A DNA stretch of 64,000 bases from Cardiobacterium valvarum (lineage in GTDB: Bacteria; Pseudomonadota; Gammaproteobacteria; Cardiobacteriales; Cardiobacteriaceae): contig NZ_UFUW01000001.1 of NCBI RefSeq assembly GCF_900460955.1, positions 1,176,738 through 1,240,737 on the forward strand. The letters are read 5' to 3'. Positions within the stretch are counted from its first letter, which is position 1. Every line of letters starts with the position of its first letter. The position numbers and the translations under genes are program-made. The notes under the pieces are model-generated. The model saw nothing but the letters and a program-made list of their open reading frames with translations, was not told where the DNA came from and did not search any database. This document shows, piece after piece, positions 48,837 through 57,858 of the stretch.

Positions 48837-48865
48837 ACTTTATCGGGTTCGTGTGGGGCGTGCAA
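48837..48865 (-). promoter_or_regulatory. Predicted sigma70 promoter of the suf operon
   Basis: On the minus strand TTGCAC (-35), 17 bases, TAAAGT (-10), 30 bases before the regulator start. A GCGTGC/GCACGC palindrome overlaps the -35, a plausible operator for the Rrf2 protein. Confidence 0.5.
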
Positions 48866-48889
48866 GCCGCACGCCCTGCTTTTCTGTTC

Positions 48890-50881
48890 TTAAAGCCGGA
48901 TTCGTTTGATTAAATCAATCACTTGCACGGCGTTAGCATTTTCGCGGTAGCGCAGGGCTTCGTAGCCCGCCGCTGCGGCCTGCAACTGCGCCGCTTGCGG
49001 TGGCGCGGCGTTCTGTGCGAGGCGGCGGAAGAAAACAGCGACGGATTCGCTGTCGTCTTTCACGTAACCGCGTTTCGCCCAGCGCGCGAGGCGGCGGCGC
49101 AGCAGGCGGGCGACGGCGTCTTCGTCGTAGCGCGGGCGGTTGTGCCAGAACCAGTAGAGCAGCGCCGCGCCGATGAGCAGGGCGGGGACGAGGATGAAAA
49201 GGAGGCCGATGGCACCGAGGTTTTGCAGGCCGAGACCGCGCAGGATGCTTTGCTGCTGGTCGCGGTCAAGGTCGATAACCCAGTCCTGCCAGAAGGCCTG
49301 TGTCGCTTCCAGGGCGTCGCGCAGCCAGGCGACGGCGCTGAGAGTTTCGGCGATGCGCGAGGTGAGTGAGCGGCTGTCTTCGCCTTCGAGGCCGCCACTG
49401 GAAATGCGCCCTTGCAGGATGCGTTCCGGGGCGACAGCGGCGGTCGGGTCGAAGCGCACCCAGCCTTCGCCGTCAATCCACAGTTCCGCCCAAGCGTGCG
49501 CTGCTTCTTCGCGCACTGCCCAGTCACCGCTGACCGAGTTCGGTTCGCCGCCCTGATAGCCGATGACGACCCGCGCCGGAATACCGACACTGCGCGCAGC
49601 CAGCACCATCGCGTTGGTGTAGTGTTCGCAGAAGCCCATGCGGTTGCCAAAAAGGAAGGTTTCCGGGTTGCCCGCGCCGGGCGGCGGTTCCAGGGTGTAG
49701 TAGAACTCGTTGTCGTGCAGGTAGGCGAGAAAGGCATTGGCAAAGCCGCGCGTGTCGCCGCCGTTTTCTTGCAACAGCCGCCGCGCCAGCCCTTCCGTCT
49801 GCGGCATCGGATAATTGCGCGGCAGTTGCAGGGCGTCTTTGCGGTCGCGCGCCGGCAGGGCATCTTCCATGCGGTAACTGAGCGCCGAAGATACCTCGAA
49901 GCGGTTGGCCGTGACCCCGCGCGGCGTTATCGGCATTTGCACCTGCCAGGCATGACCGGCGCGCGCCTCCACCGGCAGATTGAGAGGCAGATCCAGCACC
50001 GTCAGCCAGCGCAGGGTTTTCTTCACCGGCGTCAATTCATAGCGCACCACGCTGTTTTCCCGATAACCGAAACGCGGCGGGCGTTCATGCACCTCACCCG
50101 GGCGCTGATGCCACTGAATGCCGTCAAAAAACCACAGCACCGGCCCGCGCCAGTAGAGCTGGTTCAAATCCGGACGCGAGTCGCCGAGGAAGCGGACGCG
50201 GAAGGCGATCTCGTTTGATTGCGCCAGCGACGACAAATCGCCCATATGCATCTCTTCCGGCAATCCCGTCTTTGCCCCGCCTTGCTGCGGCATGCCCCAC
50301 AGCGGCTGCACGCGCGGGAAAAGGAAAAACATCGCGGCGGCGAACGGCAGGGCAATGGCAAACATCCGCACCACATCGCGCCAGCGGGCAAACTGCACCC
50401 GCGCCCGCCCCAACTGCTCGAAGCGCAGCAGCCCGCGCAGACTGATCACCAGCGTAAAGAGCAGATAGACAAACATCGGAATCGACTGCGAATACATCAA
50501 GAACGCCAGCATCAGCAGCATCTGCAACAAAAACAGCACATGCACATCGCGGCGGTTGCGCGATTCCAGCAACTTGCACACGCTCATCGTCACCAGCATC
50601 GCCACAAACGACATCGTTATCCCCACCGAATACAGGCGCGAATACACCAAAGTGCAGCCGGCAAACATCAGCACCAGCGCCGCACCGAGGGCAAAACGCT
50701 CGTTTTTCAGCGCGAGCGCGACAAACTTCAGCACCACACCGGCAGCAAGCAGCATCCCCAGTTCCGTCGGCAAAAAGAAAAACAGCGGCAGGGCGACAAA
50801 CAAAAACGTCGCCGTCACGCGCCGCCACTCACCCGCATCCAGGCGGTTATGGAAATCCCCGGCACTCACCCAGCGGATCAT
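48890..50881 (-). CDS. Transglutaminase-like membrane protein (TgpA-type, DUF3488)
   Basis: 663 residues from ATG 50881, preceded by GGAGGTG and overlapping the DUF58 stop by four bases. Six or so membrane helices in residues 20-190, a periplasmic transglutaminase-like domain, then another helix near 560. Catalytic triad candidates: GFCEHYTNAMVLAARSVGIP (Cys), AAHAWAELW (His) and VRFDPTAA (Asp). TgpA is essential in Pseudomonas aeruginosa, substrate unknown. Forms a unit with the DUF58 and MoxR genes. Confidence 0.9.
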   Translation of the reverse strand: MIRWVSAGDFHNRLDAGEWRRVTATFLFVALPLFFFLPTELGMLLAAGVVLKFVALALKNERFALGAALVLMFAGCTLVYSRLYSVGITMSFVAMLVTMSVCKLLESRNRRDVHVLFLLQMLLMLAFLMYSQSIPMFVYLLFTLVISLRGLLRFEQLGRARVQFARWRDVVRMFAIALPFAAAMFFLFPRVQPLWGMPQQGGAKTGLPEEMHMGDLSSLAQSNEIAFRVRFLGDSRPDLNQLYWRGPVLWFFDGIQWHQRPGEVHERPPRFGYRENSVVRYELTPVKKTLRWLTVLDLPLNLPVEARAGHAWQVQMPITPRGVTANRFEVSSALSYRMEDALPARDRKDALQLPRNYPMPQTEGLARRLLQENGGDTRGFANAFLAYLHDNEFYYTLEPPPGAGNPETFLFGNRMGFCEHYTNAMVLAARSVGIPARVVIGYQGGEPNSVSGDWAVREEAAHAWAELWIDGEGWVRFDPTAAVAPERILQGRISSGGLEGEDSRSLTSRIAETLSAVAWLRDALEATQAFWQDWVIDLDRDQQQSILRGLGLQNLGAIGLLFILVPALLIGAALLYWFWHNRPRYDEDAVARLLRRRLARWAKRGYVKDDSESVAVFFRRLAQNAAPPQAAQLQAAAAGYEALRYRENANAVQVIDLIKRIRL

Positions 50882-51828
50882 GCCCCACCTCCAAACAGCG
50901 CCAAGGCGCGCAAACAGGCCTCGCGGTGCTCGCAACCATGACCAAAATCAAAAAACACATCCGGCGGCAGACGCAGCGCATACAGCAGCCCCTGCCTGTC
51001 GGCATCCATCACCCACTTGGCGAGCTGCGACAAACGCTGCTCCGTGCCGCCCTTTGCAGCGGCAAAATCCAGCAACAAACGCGGCGCGCCCTCGCCGGCA
51101 AACTGCTTCAACAACAACTCGCCCCGGCCAAAACGCTTCCAGGCGACGCGGGAAAGCGCATCGCCGAGCACATACGGCCGCAGTCCGGACAACTCATCAT
51201 CGCCCGTCGCTGCACCGACCACCTTGCCTTCACCCGCTATCGGCACCCACGGTAGCGGCTGTTCGCCGACCGGACGCGGATACACCAGCACCCGCGCATC
51301 CAGCCACAACCACGTCCACGTCACAAATGCGCCGAGCGGATGCAGACAAAACACCTCGATTGGCGTCATCCGCTGCCAGCCGCGCCGCTGCGCCGGTTCA
51401 CGCAATACCACCTGCGCCGTCGCGCGCGGCAGCACATCCTCACAGCGCGCCCCATGCCAGGCATTGCGCAGCGTGAGCAGACCGCGCAGGCGCCCATCGC
51501 GTTCCGTGACCGACACCACAAACGCCGCCTCATCGCCCGCCCACACCGGTGCACCGCCGCGCGCAGAAAACGACAAACCGGCGAGCTGCCCCGCCGTAAT
51601 CGTGCCGCCCAACAAAAACACCGTGAACGCCAAAAACGTCAAGGCATAACCCAAATTGAGCTGATGATTGGCCGACCACAAAAACATCACCGCCAGCACG
51701 GCAAAAAACGCCAAACCAAAATACGACGGCACGACCGGCATCCGTAACGCCGAAGGCAAATTCCGCTGCGCCACCGCCGCATCCAGCCGCGCCATCCAGC
51801 GTGCGCGCAAACGCTTGACCAGCGCCAT
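50878..51828 (-). CDS. DUF58 protein
   Basis: 316 residues. Two N-terminal membrane helices (about 33-55 and 57-80), then a domain with RPYVLGDALSRVAWKRFGRG, the DUF58 signature, near residues 215-235. The function is not established; DUF58 genes are normally coupled to MoxR ATPases and transglutaminases, as here. Its ATG shares one base with the moxR stop. Confidence 0.88.
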   Translation of the reverse strand: MALVKRLRARWMARLDAAVAQRNLPSALRMPVVPSYFGLAFFAVLAVMFLWSANHQLNLGYALTFLAFTVFLLGGTITAGQLAGLSFSARGGAPVWAGDEAAFVVSVTERDGRLRGLLTLRNAWHGARCEDVLPRATAQVVLREPAQRRGWQRMTPIEVFCLHPLGAFVTWTWLWLDARVLVYPRPVGEQPLPWVPIAGEGKVVGAATGDDELSGLRPYVLGDALSRVAWKRFGRGELLLKQFAGEGAPRLLLDFAAAKGGTEQRLSQLAKWVMDADRQGLLYALRLPPDVFFDFGHGCEHREACLRALALFGGGA

Positions 51829-52772
51829 CAGAGCGGCACCGCCACCTGCGCCAGCACCCGCGCCAGCGCCGCCGCGTGACCATCATTATCCGCATGCACC
51901 GAATGCAGACGGTGCCAGGCCACCGCCGGAAATACCGCCTGCACAAACTCCGGCAGCACCGCCGACTCACCGCGCAGCAGCGCATACGCCTGCGCCGCGC
52001 GCACCAGCGACAACCCGGCCCGCGTTGACAGCCCGTGGACAAAATCGCCGCACGAACGCGAAAACGCCAGCAAATGCTGCACATACAGCGCCAACGCCTC
52101 CGAGACCGCCACCTGCGCTGCCGCCTGTTGCAACGCCAGCACATCCTCGCGCGACAACAGCGGCCGGGCGGAGGCCAGCAACTCACTGCGATCACGCCCG
52201 CGCAGTACCTCCACCTCGCTGGCCGCATCCGGATAACCGAGCGAAAGACGCATCAAAAAACGGTCCACCTGCGCCTCCGGCAGGGCAAACGTGCCAATCT
52301 GTTCCAGCGGATTCTGCGTGGCAATCACAAAGAACGGCGACGGCAGCGGATGCGTGCGGTGATCCACCGACACCTGCCGTTCCTCCATCGCTTCCAGCAG
52401 CGCCGACTGACTCTTCGGCGACGCACGGTTCACCTCATCGGCAAGCAACAACTGCGTGAATACCGGCCCCTGATGAAAGACCAGCGCCTGCGACTGCGGG
52501 TCCAGCGTCGAAAAACCGACCACATCGGCCGGCAACAAATCGGACGTGAACTGAATACGGCGGAAATCCAGCCCAAGCGTGGCAGCAAACGCCTTGGCAA
52601 GCGTCGTCTTGCCTGCCCCCGGCAAATCCTCCAGCAACAAATGCCCGCGCGCGAGCAGACACGCCGCCGCCAGCGAAATCACCTCTTCCTTGCCGACGAT
52701 AATCGAAGCCAACTGGGCGAGTGCCTGCTGCAAACGCTGGCGGACATCGGCGGATAACGGGGACAGCGACAT
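51828..52772 (-). CDS. MoxR-family AAA+ ATPase
   Basis: 314 residues from ATG 52772, with GGAGG 9 bases upstream; a start at 52820 would lack a site. LLLEDLPGAGKTTLAKAFA (Walker A, about 44-62), QLLLADEVNRASPKSQSALL (Walker B), and FVIATQNPLEQIGTFALPEA (sensor 1). MoxR proteins act as chaperones for neighbouring partners, here DUF58 and the transglutaminase. Confidence 0.93.
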   Translation of the reverse strand: MSLSPLSADVRQRLQQALAQLASIIVGKEEVISLAAACLLARGHLLLEDLPGAGKTTLAKAFAATLGLDFRRIQFTSDLLPADVVGFSTLDPQSQALVFHQGPVFTQLLLADEVNRASPKSQSALLEAMEERQVSVDHRTHPLPSPFFVIATQNPLEQIGTFALPEAQVDRFLMRLSLGYPDAASEVEVLRGRDRSELLASARPLLSREDVLALQQAAAQVAVSEALALYVQHLLAFSRSCGDFVHGLSTRAGLSLVRAAQAYALLRGESAVLPEFVQAVFPAVAWHRLHSVHADNDGHAAALARVLAQVAVPL

Positions 52773-52917
52773 AAAAACCTCCATGAACGAACGTAAAGAA
52801 AACGGCGCGAATAGTAGCAAAAAAGCGGGCTGGACAGCGGTGGCGTCCCGGTCGTCCGCCCCGTCTGCGGCGGCAACATGCTAAAATCCGCGCACTTTTC
52901 CTCATGAGAGACCAGTC

Positions 52918-53613
52918 ATGCACACCATTCCGCATTCCGCCGATATTCACAGTTTCGAGCAACACGGCAGCGCGTTTTGGGACAAGAACGGCCCTTACCG
53001 CACCCTGCACCACATCAATCCCGCCCGCCTGCAATTCATCACCCAGTACGCGGATTTGCAAGACAAGCGCGTCCTCGATTTCGGCTGCGGCGGCGGGATT
53101 TTGAGCGAGGCGCTGGCGGATAGTGGTGCGCAGGTGGTCGGCATTGACCTTGCTGCCGCCGTGCTGGAAGCAGCCCGCGCCCATCGTGGCGACAAGGCGG
53201 TTGACTATATTCATGCCTCCGGTGCCGATCTGGTCGCGCGCGGTGAGTCGTTTGATGTCATCACCTGCATGGAAATGCTGGAACATGTCGCCGACCCCGC
53301 CGCCATTCTGCGCGATATTCACGCCCTGCTGCGTCCGGGTGGTCTGGTCTTCCTTTCAACGGTGAACCGCACCCTACCGGCGCGTCTTGGCGTTATCTGC
53401 GCCGCCGAGTATCTGCTGAATCTCGTCCCCAAAGGCACGCATCAATATGACTGGTTTATCCGCCCGGCCGAGTTGACGCGCATGGTGCGCCGCGCCGGGT
53501 TGACGCCGCTTGCCATCAGCGGCATGGATTATCTTCCCCTCAGCCGCAGTGCCCGCCTGTCGTGCCGCACGGCGATTAATTATCTGATGGTCGCCCGCCG
53601 GGACGCTGCATGA
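52918..53613 (+). CDS. ubiG: Ubiquinone biosynthesis O-methyltransferase UbiG
   Basis: 231 residues. Makes both O-methylations in ubiquinone synthesis. FWDKNGPYRTLHHINPARLQ near the N-terminus, VLDFGCGGGILSEALAD (SAM motif I), DVITCMEMLEHV, and a C-terminal GTHQYDWFIRPAELTRM block are diagnostic. Divergent from moxR. Four-base overlap with the next gene. Confidence 0.95.
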   Translation: MHTIPHSADIHSFEQHGSAFWDKNGPYRTLHHINPARLQFITQYADLQDKRVLDFGCGGGILSEALADSGAQVVGIDLAAAVLEAARAHRGDKAVDYIHASGADLVARGESFDVITCMEMLEHVADPAAILRDIHALLRPGGLVFLSTVNRTLPARLGVICAAEYLLNLVPKGTHQYDWFIRPAELTRMVRRAGLTPLAISGMDYLPLSRSARLSCRTAINYLMVARRDAA

Positions 53614-54281
53614 AAGCCCGTTATCAAGCCGTTTGGTTCGATCTTGACGGCACCCTGTTTGACACCGCCCCTGATCTGATTGCCACCGTCAACCGCACTC
53701 TGGCAGAACACGGTTATCCGTCAGCCCCCGCCGGGGTCATCCTGCCCTACACCGGCCACGGTTCGCGGCAGATGCTGCAACACGCACTCTCAACCACGGC
53801 GGACGACCCGCGCCTGCCCGCCTTGCAGGAAGCGTTTTATGCGCACTATCTGCGCCATGTCGCCGAAGAAACGCGCTGGTTCCCCGGTATGGCGGCGATT
53901 GTGGACGATCTTGATGCCTGTAACGTGCCTTGGGGCATCATCACCAACAAGCTGGAACGCTTTACTTACGCGCTGACACGCCATTTCGCCCTCGATCAGC
54001 GCGTGGCCGCCATCGTTTGCGGCGATACGCTCGCTACTGCCAAACCCGATCCCGCGCCACTTGCCTACGCCTGTGCGCTAGCGGGGGTACGGCCTGAACA
54101 AGCGGTGATGGTTGGCGACAGCGCTGCCGATATCCGCGCAGCTGCCCGCGCCGGAATGCCGTCTATTTATTGTGATTACGGCTACACCAGCCGCGCCGAT
54201 CTCGCAGAAGATGACCGCCCTATCGCTTTTGTCGATAGCCCTGCCGCCCTCGCGCCGCTGCTGTTTGGAGATGCGCCATGA
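53610..54281 (+). CDS. mupP: HAD phosphatase, MupP/Gph-like
   Basis: 223 residues. HAD fold: VWFDLDGTLFDTAPDLI (nucleophile Asp), WGIITNKLERF, KPDPAPL (Lys) and VMVGDSAADIRAA. Annotated in many genomes as phosphoglycolate phosphatase. The order ubiG, this gene, YciK-like reductase is that of Pseudomonas, where the gene is mupP (N-acetylmuramic-acid 6-phosphate phosphatase in cell-wall recycling). I therefore favour MupP, but sequence alone does not settle it. Confidence 0.75.
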   Translation: MKARYQAVWFDLDGTLFDTAPDLIATVNRTLAEHGYPSAPAGVILPYTGHGSRQMLQHALSTTADDPRLPALQEAFYAHYLRHVAEETRWFPGMAAIVDDLDACNVPWGIITNKLERFTYALTRHFALDQRVAAIVCGDTLATAKPDPAPLAYACALAGVRPEQAVMVGDSAADIRAAARAGMPSIYCDYGYTSRADLAEDDRPIAFVDSPAALAPLLFGDAP

Positions 54282-54955
54282 AGACCATCCTGCTCACCGG
54301 CGCCTGCGGCGGTATCGGCAGCGCCGTCGCCAGCGTCCTTGATGCGGCGGGACATCACCTGCTCTTGCTCGACCTTGACCCGCTGGCGCTGGAAGCGCTG
54401 GATGACGGTTTGCAGGGCGACCATACCCTTGTCCCCTTTGACCTGTGGCGCAGCGGTTTCGACGCCTACACCCGCCTTGCCGGCTTGATTCAAGAAGACC
54501 ACGGCAAACTGGATGCCGTCATCAATCTCGCCGCCGTCTGCGGTGGCCTGCGCCCGCTGGCCCATGCCGATCCGACCGGCTGGCTGCAAGGGCTACAAGT
54601 AAACCTCACCGCGCCGCTGTGGCTGTTCCAGACCTTGCTGCCACTGATGCAGGCCGCCGCCGCACCTCGTTTTATCGTCAGCCTGCACCGCGAACACCGT
54701 ACACAAAGCGCCTACTGGCACAGCTACGGCATCGCGCAAGCGGCGCTCACCCAGCTCGTCCACGACCTCTATCAGGAAAGGCATGCCTACCCGACCCTCG
54801 GCTTTGCCACCGTTGACCCCGGCTGGGTCGATACCCCGCTCAGCCGCAGCGTTTTCCCCGCCGGACAGCCGCACTGGCAGAGCGCTGGCGCCGTCGCCCC
54901 GCACTACCTCGCCGCCCTCGCTGGCGACCCTGACCAACTGGAACACTACCCATGA
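54278..54955 (+). CDS. Short-chain dehydrogenase/reductase, YciK-like
   Basis: 225 residues. Rossmann fold with LLTGACGGIGSAVASVL (residues 4-20) and a SYGIAQAALTQLVHDLYQER segment in the place of YxxxK: Tyr is present but Lys is replaced by Gln (YGIAQ), so catalysis may differ. NLAAVCG follows the cofactor loop. VDPGWVDTPLS is a typical C-terminal block. Order after ubiG and a HAD phosphatase matches YciK neighbourhoods. Four-base overlaps on both sides. Confidence 0.75.
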   Translation: MKTILLTGACGGIGSAVASVLDAAGHHLLLLDLDPLALEALDDGLQGDHTLVPFDLWRSGFDAYTRLAGLIQEDHGKLDAVINLAAVCGGLRPLAHADPTGWLQGLQVNLTAPLWLFQTLLPLMQAAAAPRFIVSLHREHRTQSAYWHSYGIAQAALTQLVHDLYQERHAYPTLGFATVDPGWVDTPLSRSVFPAGQPHWQSAGAVAPHYLAALAGDPDQLEHYP

Positions 54956-55935
54956 CCGATTCCCGTCTCGCCCACGACAACGCCGTTCTTGCCCATGCCC
55001 GCACCGTCCTTGCGCAGGAAGCCGAAGCCGTGCGCGCGCAAATCAGCCATCTCGGCGCTGCCTTCCTCGCTGCCCACGACTGCATTGCTACCGCGCGCGG
55101 CCACGTCATCGTCACCGGCCTCGGCAAATCGGGACACATCGGCGAAAAAATCGCAGCGACGCTCGCCAGCACCGGCACCCCCGCCTTCTTCGTCCACGCC
55201 GCCGAAGCGGGGCATGGCGACCTCGGCATGATTACCGCCGATGATGTCCTGCTCGCCATCAGCTATTCCGGCGAGAGCGCGGAAATCCTGATGATGCTGC
55301 CCATCGTGCGCGACATCGGCGTGAAAACCATCGCGATTACTGGCCGCCCCGCCTCACACCTCGCGCAAGAAGCCGACATTCATCTGCCTATCTACATCGA
55401 CAAAGAAGCCTGCCCGCTCGGACTCGCCCCGACCACCAGCACCACTGCCACTCTTGCCCTCGGCGACGCCCTCGCCATCACCCTGATGCAGAGCCGCAAC
55501 TTCGGCGAACAGGACTTTGCCCGCTCGCACCCCTATGGCCGCCTTGGCCGCCGCCTGATGACAAAAAACCGTGACGTGATGCGCAGCGGTGCCGACATCC
55601 CCGTTGTCGCCAGCGATGCCAGTGTGCAAACCGCGTTGTTCCAGATTACCGACAAAGGCCTCGGCGTCACCCTCGTCGCGGATAACGACCAACTGCTTGG
55701 CATCTTCACCGACGGCGACCTGCGCCGCGCCCTGGAAAAATACCCTGACGCGCTCAACCGCCCGATTAGCGACGTGATGACCCGCTCACCGCAGACCACC
55801 ACGGCAGACGAACGCGCTGCCGAAGCCCTGCAACACATGGAAAAACGCCACATCACCGCTCTGCCCGTCGTCGCAGATGATCGCATCGTCGGCATCCTGC
55901 ACATCCATGACCTCTTGCGCGCCGGAGTCGCCTGA
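54952..55935 (+). CDS. kdsD: Arabinose-5-phosphate isomerase KdsD
   Basis: 327 residues. Converts ribulose 5-phosphate to arabinose 5-phosphate for Kdo synthesis. SIS domain with VIVTGLGKSGHIGEKIAATL (about residues 50-69), EAGHGDLGMI, and ISYSGESAEIL; then two CBS domains from about residue 205. Heads the lptCAB-rpoN group. The kdsC phosphatase gene that usually follows is absent. Confidence 0.95.
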   Translation: MTDSRLAHDNAVLAHARTVLAQEAEAVRAQISHLGAAFLAAHDCIATARGHVIVTGLGKSGHIGEKIAATLASTGTPAFFVHAAEAGHGDLGMITADDVLLAISYSGESAEILMMLPIVRDIGVKTIAITGRPASHLAQEADIHLPIYIDKEACPLGLAPTTSTTATLALGDALAITLMQSRNFGEQDFARSHPYGRLGRRLMTKNRDVMRSGADIPVVASDASVQTALFQITDKGLGVTLVADNDQLLGIFTDGDLRRALEKYPDALNRPISDVMTRSPQTTTADERAAEALQHMEKRHITALPVVADDRIVGILHIHDLLRAGVA

Positions 55936-56486
55936 TGAGCCGACGCCGCCAACTGCGCCTCGCCTGCTGGCTGCTTGCCGCCGTCGCCGTTACCCTGTGG
56001 TGGTGGCAGCGCGAAGCGGGCACAATCAGCCAGCCGGCTACCGCCGATCCCGTCCGCCTCTCGCTCACGGGCGGTGTGCTCTACCAGTACGACGCCGGCG
56101 GCAAACGCAGCACCACCGTGCGTGCCCCCTACGCCGAACACCGTAAAGACGGCGAAAACCACCTCGACCATCCCGACGTGCAGACCCTGCTGGCAAACGG
56201 CGAACGCCGCCTGCGCGCCGATCACGCCGTGCGCAACAGCGAAAAAAACCGCATTACCCTGAGCGGCAACGTGCGCGGTGAGCAGGACGACGGCGGCCAC
56301 CACTACCGTCTCCGCACCACCCGCCTCGACTACTACCCCGAACACCGCTACGCCGCAACCGATGACCCTGTCACCCTGGAAAGCGACAACAGCCGCACCG
56401 ATGCCGGCGGCGCACACTGGGACATGAACAATAACCACATCACACTCAAAAACAACGTAAGGAGCAGCTATGACCCGGCAAACTAA
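55935..56486 (+). CDS. lptC: LPS export protein LptC
   Basis: 183 residues. Membrane-anchored subunit linking LptB2FG to LptA. One N-terminal membrane helix (about 7-25) then a beta-rich periplasmic domain. Motif conservation is low (KDGENHLDHPDVQTLL, RADHAVRN, VTLESDN fit the family), so the call relies on size, topology and position between kdsD and lptA. Shares one base with kdsD and 17 with lptA. Confidence 0.88.
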   Translation: MSRRRQLRLACWLLAAVAVTLWWWQREAGTISQPATADPVRLSLTGGVLYQYDAGGKRSTTVRAPYAEHRKDGENHLDHPDVQTLLANGERRLRADHAVRNSEKNRITLSGNVRGEQDDGGHHYRLRTTRLDYYPEHRYAATDDPVTLESDNSRTDAGGAHWDMNNNHITLKNNVRSSYDPAN

Positions 56487-57111
56487 AACCCTCATCGCCG
56501 CCACCATCCTGCTGGCGCTAATCAGCAGCGGCCATGCCGAAACCCGCAAAAAAACCACGCGCGCCAAAAACAAACCGGCCCCTGTCGTCGTCCAAAGCGG
56601 CACAGACAACAAAACCGTGGACAGCAACACCGCCTTCGGCTGGGACGAAAGCGACACCGCCAAAAAAGCCGCCGACAGCGCAGAAAAAAGTGGCAACAAA
56701 AAAACCAACAACCCGCAGCAACTGCCGGTCAACCTCAAAGCCGATAGCGGCGAATACGACGCCAACACCGGCGTTGCCACCTACACCGGCCACGTCGTCA
56801 TCACCCAGGGCGAAATGAACCTCAAGGGAGACCGCGTCACCATCCGCCTGCAAGACGGGAAAATCCACACCATCGAAAGCTGGGGCAAGCCGACCACCTT
56901 CCACTACGTCCCGGCCAGCGAACCGCCGATTGACGGCAGCGGCAACCACATGAAATACACCGTGCCGGCCTCAACCGTCGAAATCAACCAAAACGCCCAC
57001 GTCAAGCAGGACAAAAACGAAACCCGCGCCGACCACCTCACCTACAACCTGAAAAGCGAAAGCGTCAAAGGCCGGGGCGTGAACATGACCTTCCAGCCGA
57101 AGACCAAATAA
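56470..57111 (+). CDS. lptA: LPS transport periplasmic protein LptA
   Basis: 213 residues with a signal peptide (cleavage near SGHA-ET, residue 23-24). Periplasmic bridge for LPS. The OstA/LptA jellyroll shows ADSGEYDANTGVATYTGHVV, ITQGEMNLKGDRVTIRL and ETRADHLTYNLKSE. The ~60-residue Lys/Asn-rich segment after the signal peptide is longer than in E. coli LptA. Confidence 0.92.
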   Translation: MTRQTKTLIAATILLALISSGHAETRKKTTRAKNKPAPVVVQSGTDNKTVDSNTAFGWDESDTAKKAADSAEKSGNKKTNNPQQLPVNLKADSGEYDANTGVATYTGHVVITQGEMNLKGDRVTIRLQDGKIHTIESWGKPTTFHYVPASEPPIDGSGNHMKYTVPASTVEINQNAHVKQDKNETRADHLTYNLKSESVKGRGVNMTFQPKTK

Positions 57112-57127
57112 AGACAAAACACGCGCC

Positions 57128-57850
57128 ATGCTCATCGCCGAAAAACTACAAAAAACCTACCGCAAACGGCGTGTCGTCAATGACGCCAGCTTCCAGGTGG
57201 ATGCTGCCAAAGTTGTCGGCCTGCTCGGACCGAACGGCGCCGGCAAAACCACCAGCTTCTACATGACCATCGGCCTGGTGCGCCCCGACCACGGACACAT
57301 CCTCCTGGACGGCACCGACATTACCCGCCTGCCCGTGCATCGTCGTGCCCAGCTCGGCCTCTCCTACCTGCCGCAAGAAGCCAGCGTTTTCCGCAAACTC
57401 AGCGTGCGCGACAACATCCTCGCCATCCTCGAACTCGCCACCAGCCTCGGCAAACACGAGCGCGAAGCCCGCGCGCAAGAACTCATGCAAGACCTCGGCA
57501 TCGCCGACCGCGCGGACATCCCCGGACAAAGCCTCTCCGGCGGGGAAAGACGCCGCTGCGAAATCGCGCGGACGCTTGCCTGCAACCCGCGCTTTATCCT
57601 GCTCGACGAACCCTTTGCCGGTGTGGATCCCATCGCCGTTGGCGACATTCGAAACATCATCACCCACCTCACCGATCGCGGCATCGGCGTCCTCATTACC
57701 GACCACAACGTGCGCGAAACCCTGAAAAGCTGTGATTACGCCTACATTCTCTCCGAAGGCAGCGTCATTGCCGCAGGTAGTCCGGCAGAAATCGTTGCCA
57801 ACGAAGAAGCGCGGCGCGTGTACCTCGGCGAAGACTTTGAACTCCACTAA
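57128..57850 (+). CDS. lptB: LPS export ATPase LptB
   Basis: 240 residues. ABC ATPase powering LPS extraction. LLGPNGAGKTTSFYMTIG (Walker A), LPQEASVFRKLSVRDNI (Q loop), SLSGGERRRCEIARTL (signature) and ILLDEPFAGVDPIAV (Walker B). Sixteen bases after lptA. Confidence 0.97.
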   Translation: MLIAEKLQKTYRKRRVVNDASFQVDAAKVVGLLGPNGAGKTTSFYMTIGLVRPDHGHILLDGTDITRLPVHRRAQLGLSYLPQEASVFRKLSVRDNILAILELATSLGKHEREARAQELMQDLGIADRADIPGQSLSGGERRRCEIARTLACNPRFILLDEPFAGVDPIAVGDIRNIITHLTDRGIGVLITDHNVRETLKSCDYAYILSEGSVIAAGSPAEIVANEEARRVYLGEDFELH

Positions 57851-57858
57851 GGACGACC

